Assembly (NCBI GenBank): GCA_030704615.1
Contig: CM060733.1
Coordinates: 20,338,001 to 20,402,000, forward strand
Reading direction: 5' to 3'
Source of the DNA: Takakia lepidozioides
Lineage: Eukaryota > Streptophyta > Takakiopsida > Takakiales > Takakiaceae
Length of the DNA: 64,000 bases
Positions 47,471 to 58,491 of the stretch are shown in pieces (position 1 is the stretch's first letter; the number at the start of each line of letters is the position of its first letter). The notes below the pieces were generated by a model. The model made no database searches, was not told the DNA's origin, and saw only the letters and a program-made list of their open reading frames with translations. Both the position numbers and the translations under genes were made by a program.

Positions 47471-47759
47471 TTTTATGAATGACTGTTTTTAGGAGGAGAC
47501 GTCCCCGACTCCCCATATCGGTCTTCTTGGAACGGCATCTGGGTCTCCTTCAGGGAGATTTGGAGTCTCATCAGGGTTGGACTTCCACATCTTAGGTGAC
47601 CCTAAGGGCAGTACTGGCAGGGCCATAGGCGCATTGAGAATTCGAGAGGAGTCCAACGAGGTGACTTTTATTCGTTGTCCCATTTTCCTTTTTTCAAAAT
47701 ATTGTGGCTGATTTTATTTGTGTTGATGCCATCATACCTTCTTGTTCTTCCACTTTGTA

Positions 47760-47783
47760 GAACCTCCACTGCCTAGTGGACGT
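47760..47783. repeat. 24-bp palindrome
   Basis: AACCTCCACT, GCCT, AGTGGACGTT: one mismatch between the arms. It lies at the left border of the inverted core segment of the transposon. Confidence 0.75.
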
Positions 47784-47853
47784 TGACATTATTAGGGAGT
47801 TGGGTTGCAGACGAACAGACTTCTCGGTTTGAATAGAATCTCGCAACCCGCTG

Positions 47854-48927
47854 TAAGCCGTATACAAAAATCGAATATTTCCAAACGTGGAGGTTCGAAA
47901 AACCGGAAGCACCTTTGCTAAGTGCACAGAATGTGAGATGTTGAAGGACTTGATCAAGAAGTCTATTAAGAGGAGTTCCGAACAGGTCGCACATAAGCAG
48001 GCACTAGATTTACACTTGAGGCATCAAGAGTCATGCAGAAGACTGTACCATAGCTGTAAGAATGAGTCTGTTATAATTCCTGAGGAGTTCCTGTGTATTA
48101 TTCACTATAAGATGGATCATAGGAAAACAACTATTCTGAGGCTACAGACGACAAACAAGATGGTCTTGGGATTGGGTCAATTGTCTGTCTCATTGACATG
48201 AATGGTTACGCACGGACACGATGATGGAGCTTACGCTCAATTTTCTCTTGAGTTCAAGAAGGGCAATTCAAACTTCACAATTGATTCGTTGGCTCGGTGT
48301 CTGCGCCAACTGGAAAAGCCGACATGCCAGAAATCCAAAAATATTTTCGACACTGAAGTTCAAAATGATTTTTTTGAAACGCTCATGAGAGGTAAATCGA
48401 GATGTTTGGAGGCTCTGAAACCCTACAGGCTGCAAGATAAACGTGGTGCTCGACCACTTCCTAGACGACTTTATGTGCAGATCGACAACTCCTCCAAGGA
48501 CAATAAGAATAGATGGATGCTTGCTTTCCTATCCCTCCTCACTGCCAAAGATGTCTTTGAAGAGATCCAGCTTGGTTTTCTTATGGTCGGGCACACCCAT
48601 GAGGATATTGACGGATTCTTTAGCTATCTCTCAAAGAAGCTAAAGGAATGCAACACCTACATTCTTCCAGATTTGATGAGGTCATTCATGATCTCCCAAG
48701 ATATGCAATTCATTCCTCAAATTATTCAGGAGGTTCCCGACTTCAAGAAGTTTGTTAAGGGTTGTATTCTTGATGGAAAAGAGGTTTTGGTCTGGATCTC
48801 AGAGATGCACGTCTTTCGGTTTTTTAAGAATGCGGATGGTTGGCCCGTTATGAAGTACAAGAAGTCAGCTACTAATTCGGAGTGGCTTCCTACAAACTCC
48901 AGCGTTTTTGTACTCCATGTACGTTGA
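47854..48927 (+). pseudogene. DUF7869-like transposase core, one internal stop
   Basis: The frame is open from 47854 to 48927 except for one TGA at 48199-48201. It reads FAKCTECEMLKDLIKK, then EEFLCIIHYKMDHRKTT, then LSVSLT-stop-MVTHGHDDGAYAQF, FTIDSLARCLRQLE, RLYVQIDNSSKDNKNRWMLA and LGFLMVGHTHEDIDGFFSYL. QIDN and HTHEDID carry conserved acidic residues that look like an RNase H-like DD(E/D) nuclease core. I know this pattern as DUF7869, common in transposon-like proteins of mosses, ferns and some animals. Where the TGA sits, relatives usually have Gly, so a GGA-to-TGA change is likely. The end (SVFVLHVR) runs into inverted sequence and is not original. Confidence 0.65.
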
Positions 48928-49979
48928 CCTTCCAATTCCGTGTATTATCCACCATGCTTTTTCACAAACATCAACATTTTCTATCGTGACATATGACCTA
49001 CGCGAAGCCCCTTCAATGACGTGAAGTCGTTTTGAAACATTCAATCCAAGTTCTCTCCTCTCATCGAATGACGAACCCCAAAATGCAGTACAAATTGCCA
49101 AGGTTTTTCTCCAATCAAAATACTGGCAACACTGAAGCTTGTAGCAAGGTTTGCTACTGACCGACCTCATTGCCTCTAAAGTAAGATTTTTCTTGCACTT
49201 TTTTGAGTCCTCCAAATTGGATGGTTTCTTCTTCCTAGTAAAATGTCTGTATGATGCTTTCGTCACGCCTGTACCATGGTCGTCATTCTCCATGTCACTA
49301 CATGATCGCAGCATATTTTCGAGATCAACGGAGAGTATCCGGCCATTTTCAAGAAGTCTTGTTTTTGTTAACGGCCATTTCACAATGGACATCAGATAAC
49401 CGGATTCTCCAGAGATTGTTCCGGTGACCAGAACCCAACATCGTCATCTTCGAGTTTGTCATTCAGAATGATCTCGTTAGGAATGCATGCCTGAATTCGG
49501 CCTTCGAACAGGGCATTTTCGTCCTCCCCAAGTAGAAGACATTGCAAGTTTTTCCAACAATCTCTTCCAAGACCTACAGCCGTATCCTCTTCAGTCTCAC
49601 TGTTAGATGAAATTTCATTGCTTTCAGTGAATTGTCCTTGATAATCACTATCTTCGGTGATGGAATGGCATCCCGGGTTTCTTTGAGATGTTGAATCCAC
49701 AGTTTCATGCGGGTGAACACAGGAGACGTCCCATATAACTGGAGTCCCAATCGCCTCATTCAATGTGTCAGCATCCATGTGTCGATAAGGCAGAGGACAA
49801 GAGCTGAATGCGTCATCACAAAAGATCAGGGTAACTGAAATGATAGACGAACACAAGTGGTGTCCGTGGCAAGTTCCTTCCCCAGAGACATTCAGGCAAT
49901 CTCCTGATGCAAACACTGACGGAGATTTAGGAAGCGACAGAAACACCATTTGGCCTACTTGGAACCCTATGAATTTAAT

Positions 49980-50003
49980 AACCTCCACTGGGCAGTGGAG
50001 GTT
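49980..50003. repeat. 24-bp palindrome, perfect copy
   Basis: AACCTCCACT, GGGC, AGTGGAGGTT: the arms are perfect reverse complements, extended by one more pair (G..C) inwards. It is in the 5' part of the minus-strand transposon gene. Confidence 0.85.
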
Positions 50004-50256
50004 CAATAAAATCGGATTACGGGAATGAACATTAACTGAAGGAAAGAACGTCGTGCCACTGAAAGGAGGAGTTGAAGTAGAACTTTTTTGACGGTTTTGA
50101 ATGAGAAAAATAATATGGTTTAAAAAAATATAGTCAATGTTTGGATCTATCCTGATACTGATGAAAGACAATTGGAATTGAAGTGGAGTATAAAGGGCGG
50201 GGTATAGAACAATGTGACTACATCTATCTGAACTGTCAGAAGAAGTCACATATGCC

Positions 50257-50280
50257 AACCTCCACTGGACAATGGAGGTT
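50257..50280. repeat. 24-bp palindrome
   Basis: AACCTCCACT, GGAC, AATGGAGGTT: one arm mismatch. About 277 bp from the perfect copy. A half-degenerate fourth copy with GACTGCCGAGTGGAGGTTT follows at about 50388-50406. Confidence 0.8.
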
Positions 50281-50406
50281 AGATGATATCTGTTGATGAA
50301 ATCAACCACATGGATGAACAATAGATAATGAAGAGGCCATCTGTAGATGAGAAATTGATTCTAGGGATAGATGAATAATAATGTGGCGACTGCCGAGTGG
50401 AGGTTT

Positions 50407-50900
50407 GGGAGTAACTTTAGAAAAAAAAAACAAGTTTAGCTGGTGCACATGGAGAGTTAAAAAAATATATATATCATATTATCCTACATGAGAAATGTGC
50501 AGTTGACACCCGAGACTAAGGAAGTAGAGAGAGACTCAGAGGCTGCTTCAGAAGTACCCTATGGGCAAAGTGGTGCAGGACAGGCAAAGAGGTGCGTGAG
50601 AGAAAAGAAGCAAGTGAGAGGTTCGCAATGGGAAGTTGGTGCTGTGTGGAGTCAGACGTTATATAGAGGTGACAAGTAACTTTCATCTTGAATCGCTTCA
50701 ATGGCAGTGTGGTATGTTTTCTCTCCCGGATCGATTGTGGCCACCGTGGATTGAGGCGGAATCAAATGGCTTATTTAAACTCATGAAATCGTGGCTTCAT
50801 TGAAAGTGTGCACAATTTTCATTTATTGACAGCAACCATTATCACATTAATTATGGAACAACGATAACGGCCGCGATCAGACTGAATTCTATCGTACTTG
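50407..50900. other. AT-rich spacer
   Basis: No gene supported. Contains a 63-codon open frame (50488-50679) without resemblance to a known protein. It separates the DUF7869-type element from the next element. Confidence 0.4.
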
Positions 50901-50902
50901 TA

Positions 50903-52422
50903 TTGTTTTTAGGACCCACTGATTATTTCCAGGACGTCCTATTTAATATATGATGTACAAAATTAAATTAGAGCCAATTTATTTATAAGAGATACCTTGT
51001 TCAAATGAATATAAGTAACAACACTGTAAATGTATTTTCGATCAAAATCATATTAGGTATAGACACATTGATAGCCCCAAAATGGATCCGAATATATTAT
51101 TACATAATATTATGTTGTTTTCCAGCATTATCAACAAACTCACTACTAATACACCTCGCAATCTTGAGGTCAAAGAGGTCGTCAATATCGATCTTTGCTT
51201 GCTACATAACTCTGGCAATAATCAAAATCGAATATAATTCAGTTCACCTCATTTCCTCTATTCTTATATCTTTTGGGGAAAATATAAACACCATAGAGCT
51301 TCGCATTTCCGCATATTCATAACACTTGCTTGAGAATGTCTCACATGCATAAAACTTGCCAGATTTTAACATGGATAATAAACAATTGGCAAATTAACAG
51401 TTTATCATGTATTTTATAGGTCACACATATATATGATATACAAATGCCCTCTCAAGAACATCTAAGGACCGGTCCCACGTAAACGGTCATTGTGAAGGAC
51501 CGCAAAAAAACCATCTCTCTGCATGGACCAATTGAAAATGGAGGCCTCTCAAGCAGAGTGTTTGTCGTTTCCTCGTAGCCGCCCGTTGTCAGAAGGCCAT
51601 CGCGATTGGTTGGGGCGGATGGGATGGTTTCATGGAACCAGCCCCAAGCGTTTTGAAGTGCAGATTCCCTCTTGGGATTGCTGACTTGGAGGACCGCTTT
51701 GGAGTGTCCATGGAACCCTGCTCTTACGCTCTATATGGTAGACTTGTCGAACTTATTTGTCTCACTCCTAACTCGACAACTTCAAAGGGTGAGACCACGA
51801 GGCAAGATCATGCAAAGTAGTGAAGCCAAATCTTTATAGACCCCAGACTAGTTTCGCTCAGCGCGTGAGCTCATCAGTGGGAAAGAAAAGGAATGAGATA
51901 CAAACCCCACCCCCCGCTTATATACTACTAGGAGTGAACTGCCTCGAGAATTATAGATGTATTCCTTCTACTTATGATGAAAATATTTTGAGGAAAGTTA
52001 TTTCTCAAAATCACGATATTTTGACAAGGTTGGAGGGACCATTTTCAAATCTGTATTCTTCCGTTGTTCCAAAGGTTTTTGTCAGCAGAAGATGGAAGAA
52101 GTGCCTGAAATGTTGTCTCGAGAATCGTTGATATGGTGATGACCTCACAAAAAATATCCTCCAATATTACTCCAATCAACAATGTCTTGTGCGACCGAAG
52201 TTCAGCTGTACTTCTCGAAGAATTGGTGGTCTTGCAGACTTTCAGTGAATCGCGAAGATGATGAATTACTCGTATGGTGCTACTCTACAAAGAATTTTCT
52301 ATTATTCTACAAATGTGCATTGATGCACCAATCTCATCACTCTAGAGCTGAAGGATTAATTAATAATTACATCATATATTAAATAGGATGTCCTAGAAAT
52401 AATCAGTGGGTCCTAAAAACAA
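50903..52422. mobile_element. 1.52-kb non-autonomous DNA transposon, 55-bp TIRs
   Basis: The first 55 bp (50903-50957) and last 55 bp (52368-52422) are reverse complements with two mismatches; the outer end begins TTGTTTTTAGGACCCACTGA. Both ends are flanked by the dinucleotide TA (50901-50902 and 52423-52424), as in Tc1/mariner-type insertions. No transposase is visible inside. Two short frames (51632-51820 and 51820-52131) do not resemble known proteins. The internal sequence is AT-rich on the left and mixed in the middle, possibly with captured DNA. The superfamily cannot be fixed from a 2-bp duplication alone. Confidence 0.8.
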
Positions 52423-52715
52423 TAATTAAAATAAAAAACCAACAATTGAGTCATGGGGTTCTTAAAATAATTGTGTATTGACCCCTAGGCGCCCGCGTGG
52501 CCCGAACGGGCCTCCAGCCATGTTATCTACACTGGATTTCTATCGAATTGAAGTAGTAGTCGGAACTTCCAAAAGGGGTGTAGTTGTAATGTGGAACATC
52601 TGGGCCGTTGCGGAGCCAACTCTCTCGTTGGATTCCCCAATGGCCATTTCTTTTTCAGTTGTAGGATCAAATTATCAAAGGATTAACTCCACATCAGCAG
52701 TATCCAATTCTTAAT
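52423..52715. other. Spacer
   Basis: About 290 bp between two inverted-repeat elements, with one 78-codon frame that has no resemblance to known proteins. No feature assigned. Confidence 0.35.
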
Positions 52716-52717
52716 TA

Positions 52718-54324
52718 GTACTTACCAGTATTGTACTGGTATCATTTTTAAAAAAAATCAGGCTGGTACTGGTATACAGGTTGTGTAGTAAATTGAAGAC
52801 CAGCCATATGATAATCCTGGTTTCTATTTTTATTTTTATTTTTGACTTAAAGGGCAGGTAGCCCTTGAGAGTTTTATTAATGATTATTGAAGGGAAAATA
52901 ATTAAAATCCTTACATGCCCGAAGGCGGGCATAAGGCAAATATTCACGGAGACCGTGACGAATGATCCGAGGAGCAATAGCTTGGGTAAATTCATCGTTC
53001 TGTTGGAAACTCAACGTTTTTTTAAATAGTGAAGAGACAGCACGAATTGTTGCCACAATGGTGGCAGAAAAGAAGCATGTCCGAACAACCGAAAGTCAAC
53101 AAATTAGATCAATTTGAAATTAAGAGGGAGGGTATCAAACTAAGGAAAGAAGAGATGTAGACCGAGGGCCAGAATGTCAATGACGAAGAGAGCATGGACT
53201 GCCTATCTATGAAAGTGGACCTTGGATTTTGCTCCACTCTTGATGTGCTTCCAATTAATGTCGGATCTGTCGAATTCTGGGAACGCCGAAGAGGAGGGCC
53301 CAATGGTGCTACCACAACGGTGGGATTCGTTCGGGCCAGAGACAGGAGTTAGCCTCAACACAACTCCATATGAGGGCTTGCTTCCCCCATGTTGCCCTAA
53401 AAGGTGTCAAGGAGGGACTGCTGACGATCTGGCGACATTCTTTTCATTCATGCGACGCAATACCACCCAAGCTTTCTTGGCAGCAATTGTAAGATCAAAG
53501 AACATCAAAGTCATCTTGGTATTAAATTAAGACCATTTTTCAAATATTGGTTTGGTATGAATAAAAGTGAGTTGGGAGAATTTGGAGTCTAGTATGAGTA
53601 TATAAGTATTTGTTTTGGTGATACCAGTTGTGCATATATACGGGTCTGGTATCATGCATGACATTTCAATAAAATGCAGCAAAATGAACTCCGGTAGGGA
53701 AGATATTGGGTAAACCTCTCCTCCCACTGGAAAGAAAAATTCAGAACATTTTGTCAGCTAAAATTTGTCTACATTGTCAATTTAATCTGCATCTGAATCA
53801 AAATATCCAGCATCTTGCAATTCATCTTCATGTTCTTGACCAAATCAGCTTCTGTAGAATAGAATAAAATAAAATAAATAGTTTTAGCGTAATTAATGCC
53901 ACAAATATGAGTTGTGCAGTAAAATTATCAACACCAAGCCAAAGATATTGATGAATGTGAAAAATTGAATCAAAATGTTTGATTTAAATCAACCATCAAA
54001 TAATATCAAAATCAAATCAGCACACCAAATTCATGGCATTGAAGACACAACATTCACAATGTGTCCAACTCCATCCACTAATTACTACCATTACTATGGT
54101 AGCCTCTGGCAACAATGGGGGGAATACTGGTCTAACCCCAATAACGACATCAATGAAGACCAGACAGGTCTGGTAGAATATACTAAAAATTATTGGGGGC
54201 AACCTGTTCAACACCCTAGTATTTCCTAAATGTATATCAGGCTGGTCTGGTTTCGTATACCAATGCACATACCAGTGCATATACTAGGCACTGCCCTATA
54301 TACAGGTACAAGATTGGTACTTAC
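52718..54324. mobile_element. Possible inverted-repeat element, 1.6 kb, diverged
   Basis: The left end has AGTACTTACCAGTATTGTAC near 52718, and the reverse complement of the right end reads AGTAAGTACCAATCTTGTAC; the 20 bases TACCA.. to ..GTAT match at about 16 positions. CAGGCTGGT recurs just inside both ends (52761 and 54238). A perfect 17-bp palindrome ACCAGTATTGTACTGGT lies at 52724-52740, and TGATACCA faces TGGTATCA at about 53619-53655. Internal frames (53222-53530, 53975-54229) are not recognised. The evidence is moderate; I could not show a target-site duplication. Confidence 0.35.
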
Positions 54325-54815
54325 TCACAAAATTATGAGGTTAATATGGGAATTCTGTCCAGGAATCCCCAAGTACAGTACAAAGGAGACCAACCCTGAA
54401 ATGGAATATTGTTGTTGGCATAAAGCATCTGTCTATTTGTGAGATGCATCCAATTGTTTGTCATGGGAATACATGAGGACAAAGTTCGGTCCCACTTGAA
54501 GAATAATTTTGAGAGGAGCATTTTTGCCTTGGATAATAAAATTATCCTTAAAGCCATCCGAGTTTGGCCGGCACCATTGGATCTCTATATCAATGAATGA
54601 AAACGGAAAGTTAGACAAACTGGGCTTATCAATTGGGTGAAGGAGGAGTGTATTTCCCTCTTGCCTCAACATATCATTCCCTCACTAGGAATGAGGTCAA
54701 TATTGGAGTAATGGTGGTGGAAAACTAAAGGCGAAAGATTGCATTGGTTGATATTGAACTATCTCGAGCTTGATTTTCTTGTTGGTAGAATAAAATATGC
54801 AGATGTAGGTTTTGA
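54325..54815. other. Spacer upstream of the P450 pseudogene
   Basis: Roughly 490 bp. A minus-strand 79-codon frame (54672-54433) looks faintly protein-like (VGPNFVLMYSHDKQLDASHK) but I do not recognise it; it may be a transposon remnant. The right end may be the old P450 promoter. Confidence 0.35.
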
Positions 54816-57381
54816 ATGGAGGATCTGTGGTGGAAGCACAACAAAGACATATTTACAATGTTAACAACCAGCATTGGAGTGCTCCTTCTTTTGGGCCTAA
54901 CAATTACAATTTGGCAGCGGCTGACAAATGGGCGAAAACTAAAGTTTCCACCGGGGCCTTTCGCATGGCCTATTGTGGGCTCCCTCTCATCCATCGGGGG
55001 TCTTCCGCACCATACCTTGGCACACCTTGCCAAAAAGTATGGAGACATCATCTTCTTGAGGCTAGGAACTAGACCTGTTGTTGTTTTATCAAGCTATAAT
55101 ACGGCCAGGGAGTTATATCAACAAAGTGATTTGGTATGTGCCCAGCGACCCTACGATAGGTTGTTCTACACAGTCTGGAAATATTTTTCCTATGAGGGCG
55201 CAGATTTTGGAAATACTCCCTATAATGCGAAAACGAGACTTCTACGCCAAATCTGTATTTCTGAGCTTTTCACCACCAATAAGTTGCATGCATCTTTTAG
55301 CATTAGAAATGAAGAGCTTATGAAAATGCTAAGTTCTATCTATAATAAGCTACAACGAGGAGAGCTGCTTGAGATGAGGCCCATTCTGAGTGAGTTCAAC
55401 ATGAATATCGTCTCCCGTATGCTATTTGGGAAGGTATTCCTAAATTCTGCAGACATTCGGATGGGTGAGTTGGAGTCAAAGAGCTTCCGAATGTTGGTAA
55501 ACGAAGTATTTCAGCTCCTTGGTTCCTTCAACATTTCAGACTTGATCCCTGCGATTAGGATTGGACCTGCAAAGCGTTGAACGTCGATGGAGGAAAGTAA
55601 CGGTTCAGATGGAGAAGCTATACGAAACGATTTTTAAATGGTACCGAACTGAAAGAAAGAGTGACCTCTAAGCAGGCCAAAAACTGAAGAACGAAGCGAT
55701 TTTGTTGAAGTCCTATTGTCAATGGCTAAGGAGCAAAATATTACAGACAACAATATCAAAGGCACTATTTCGGTACTTAAATTGGTTTTTGTTGTGAAAA
55801 GAAATTGACCATATTTATATTGCTCTTGTTACCTGGTCTATGCAGCTTGGGTCTCACATGTGCTCAAAACACTTGTCATAGAAGCAAGTAGGAACATTAA
55901 ATTGCAATGTGTTGCTTTATCCGAAGGGCGACGTGTACTAGTAATCTGTAAATTGGTAGATTTCAACAAGAGCTTGTATTGCAGGCAGTCTTAATTGAAG
56001 CTATATAGATAGGGAATATATACAGATGGTGAATACAAACTTTAGATGCTTAGAGTATTAAAAGATGTCCAAATGTCCAAACCCTTGTTGTTATGGATTG
56101 GTTGACTAGTGCTCAGTTTTTCCCACATAAAGAAATCGGGATTTTGAAGATACATATGAGCAAGCTTGTGTCCTGCACGAAGTCTTGCATGCAATTCACT
56201 CCAGGAAGAAACCGATGGTCAACTACTGACACCAAATGAACCTTTGCAAGATTTGCTTTTTGCCGGTACGGAAACTACTGTGACATCTATAGAGTGGACT
56301 CTATTGGAGCTACTTCGACAACCTCATTTTTTGCAAAGACTCTAGGATGAGGTTGATAGTGTTGTTGGAAGCGATCGTCGTGTGGAAGAATCGGACACTA
56401 CGCAAATGCCTTTCTTGGAGGTAAATTGTTATATTATCTCTTACCAAATAATGTTATTGAATTTTCAAGAAGACGGATAGATAGCTAGAGATTTCCGTGA
56501 TGTCGAAACTTCATTTACTAACCCAAAATCATCTGAAAATCAGGTCTCATCCTCATGTAAAACCCTCTCTCAACCTACAATCGACATCGTTGGATGTGAT
56601 TTAAACATGGACCTGATTGATGGTCGTCAAACATATCTCTTTCATATTTTATTAGGAGTATATAAAATTGGACTCTCCTGAAGCGCTTCTCATGAACTTC
56701 TAATCGTGGTCAACCGTACTCGCTCTATTTTTGGATGACTAACAACCATGTACTGTCTTGGCCACCAAAAGAGAAATTTCAAAATGGAAGCCAAGCTCAG
56801 CTTAAGGAGGAAGTAAGCACACTCCATTTGGATTTCATGTAATCCACACATGTGCATGGAATTTTCATATGTGCATGCATGGAATTTTCATAACACGAGT
56901 AAGTTAATTGCAGGCAGTCTGCAAAGAATCTTTACGTTTTCGTCCACCTACTATCCTTTGCGTTCCACACATGAATGAGGGCGCTACAAAATTGGCGGGG
57001 TATGACATTCTTCCACACATCACTGTCTTTATAAACATTTGGGCAATCCAGTGTGATCCAACATGCTGGTCAAACCCTTCAAATTTTGACCCTGTAAGAT
57101 TTCTGAACTCTAAGATGAATGTGCTTGGCAATGACTACGAGCTCATTCCATTTGGTGCTGGCCGGCGTATATGTCCAGGCAAGACTTTGGCACTTCGTTT
57201 ACTACAATACACATTGGCTTCATTGGTACATGCACTTGATTTCTCGCCACCGCCAGGAAAGACCTCCCAAGACCTTGATGCCAGCGAAGTGACCGATTTC
57301 GTGAGCCGTCCGGCAACACCATTGGTTGTTGATGCGACTCCTCGTCTACATACATCACACATGTACTTTCCACAAAAATGA
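54816..57381 (+). pseudogene. Cytochrome P450 pseudogene, CYP71-clan-like
   Basis: Three blocks give a nearly whole plant P450. Block 1 (54816 to about 55790): membrane anchor (TTSIGVLLLLGLTITIW), hinge KFPPGPFAWPIVGSL, KYGDIIFLRLGTRPVVVLSS, and later DFVEVLLSMAKEQNITDNNI. Block 2 (about 56235-56417): oxygen-binding I-helix LLFAGTETTVTSIEW. Block 3 (about 56914-57381): K-helix KESLR (ExxR), FDPVRFL and haem loop FGAGRRICPGKTLALRLLQY with the Cys ligand. Lesions: frameshift near 55560 (before LDLQSVERRWRK), TAA at 55669, another frameshift near 55700, and TAG at 56343 inside QRL-stop-DEV. The ORF at 54816-55580 would give only a 254-residue fragment without the haem site. P450s of this type hydroxylate plant secondary metabolites; the ancestral substrate is unknown. 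Confidence 0.85.
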
Positions 57382-57621
57382 ACATCGTGACCACGCTTCA
57401 GCTCCTTGCACTAAACACTGATACAAAGTTGTTGCTGGTCCTTATTGATTTGCTCTAATCCAATTGACAAGCAACTAAATATTGAAGTCTCTTCCCGCTT
57501 AATTAGCTCTTGGGTTTGGTGCTCTCCAGTTATGTACAATCATCTTAGTTTTTTATATTGCATGGCCAGTGAAAGCATGTATATGTGGATTCTTGAAGCG
57601 ACATGATAAAGAGTACGTAGT

Positions 57622-58415
57622 TGATAACGGCTAAGTGCCAGTGCCACGAGGGTAGGGCAACTTGGGCCACGACGGGATAATGTCGGGTAACACGATTGAC
57701 TTCACACTACCCGGCCACGAGGCAGAAATGGCTAAGCGCTCGGCCCTTAGCAGTAGCAGAGGACGGGCCACATGACTACCACGTGGAGCAGTAGTGGGTA
57801 GTATAGCAGCCGTGGGCCGTGAACCATGATATCACACGCTGTGAACGGCTCTTTCAAGCATAGTATTAAAGGACTACATGTAGCTTAGGAATCATCAGTG
57901 TATCAAGGTGTGATCAGAAAGGGATCAGAGCGATCCAATGTGTACTTATGCTATGATGTGGTGACTCTAAAGTAAAGCAATGCTTTTCCAAGTACTTATG
58001 TGTAGAGTGACTGTGAGATGCAGAGATTGTGTATTAAGAGAGAACGTGAGATGGTGAGAATGTGTATCATCTCTGAATAGATCTTGTCTGCAATCACACA
58101 TAGTATATTGCATTATTGTATGCTTAGACAGAACTTAGTCACAGCTGTAGCAATACAGCTTCACCTAAAGTCCCTAGTATTACCGATTAATTATAGGAAA
58201 CCGATTAGGATCAGTCGATGGACTTATGCAGTAATAGGGATGTTGATTCACGGAACACGAGTGTTCCACGACCGTAATCGTATTCGATATCGATACATGG
58301 CCGTAATCGTAATCGTCCTGCAAACATACCCTCGGAGAACCCTGATAAGTGCCTTGGGAAATGGGATGCACTGTCGAAAGCCCATTTCGTCTAAGTCACG
58401 AACCAGCGGTTAACA
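57622..58415 (+). mobile_element. Probable LTR with primer-binding-like site
   Basis: The segment starts TGATAACGGC and ends GCGGTTAACA, imperfect inverted termini of the TG...CA form usual for LTRs. It is followed at 58416 by TTTGGCGACC, resembling a tRNA primer-binding site. Inside are GC-rich ends, a TATTAAAG box near 57865 and stretches with short palindromes (GGAACAC facing GTGTTCC at about 58246-58261). Its partner LTR is not in the window, so this could be a solo LTR or the start of a truncated element. Strand is inferred from the primer-site side. Confidence 0.45.
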
Positions 58416-58491
58416 TTTGGCGACCATATAGAGGACTAATGGTATGTTGAGTTCCAGTGAACTCAAGGAATGATGGCTAGTCAGTGATTTC

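Larger units (their letters stand above)
48900..50321 (-). pseudogene. N-terminal part of the DUF7869-type protein
   Basis: Two overlapping minus-strand frames: 50321-49392 and 49392-48865. The first has an acidic Ser/Thr-rich region (SNEISSNSETEEDTAVGLG) and an end with DDDVGFWSPEQSLENPV; its first 90 codons are not protein-like and cover two palindromes, so the real start is probably near 49780 or in a lost exon. The second reads MRSVSSKPCYKLQCCQYFDW, then LAICTAFWGSSFDERRELGL, then VCEKAWWIIHGIGRSTYMEY. C..C..F and VC..AW...G.S..TY are typical of the region before the DUF7869 core in such proteins. The homology stops near 48905, where the opposite-strand core begins. Confidence 0.55.
46615..50406 (-). 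mobile_element. Rearranged DNA transposon with DUF7869-like protein
   Basis: Three pieces of one element are present. The N-terminal part is on the minus strand (50321-48900), the central DUF7869-like part is on the plus strand (about 47854-48900), and a C-terminal domain is again on the minus strand (about 47470-46790). Inverting the central piece gives one collinear coding order, so an internal inversion is the simplest explanation. A 24-bp palindrome occurs on both sides (46615, 47760, 49980, 50257, about 50386), as expected of subterminal transposase-binding repeats. The outer ends and any target-site duplication were not found, so the borders given are those of the outermost palindromes. 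Internal stops show that this copy is dead. Confidence 0.6.

Noticed and set aside
49392-50321. 309-codon minus-strand ORF as a host gene
   Set aside because: Its first third covers palindromic repeats and is not protein-like; the rest continues into a transposon-type domain.
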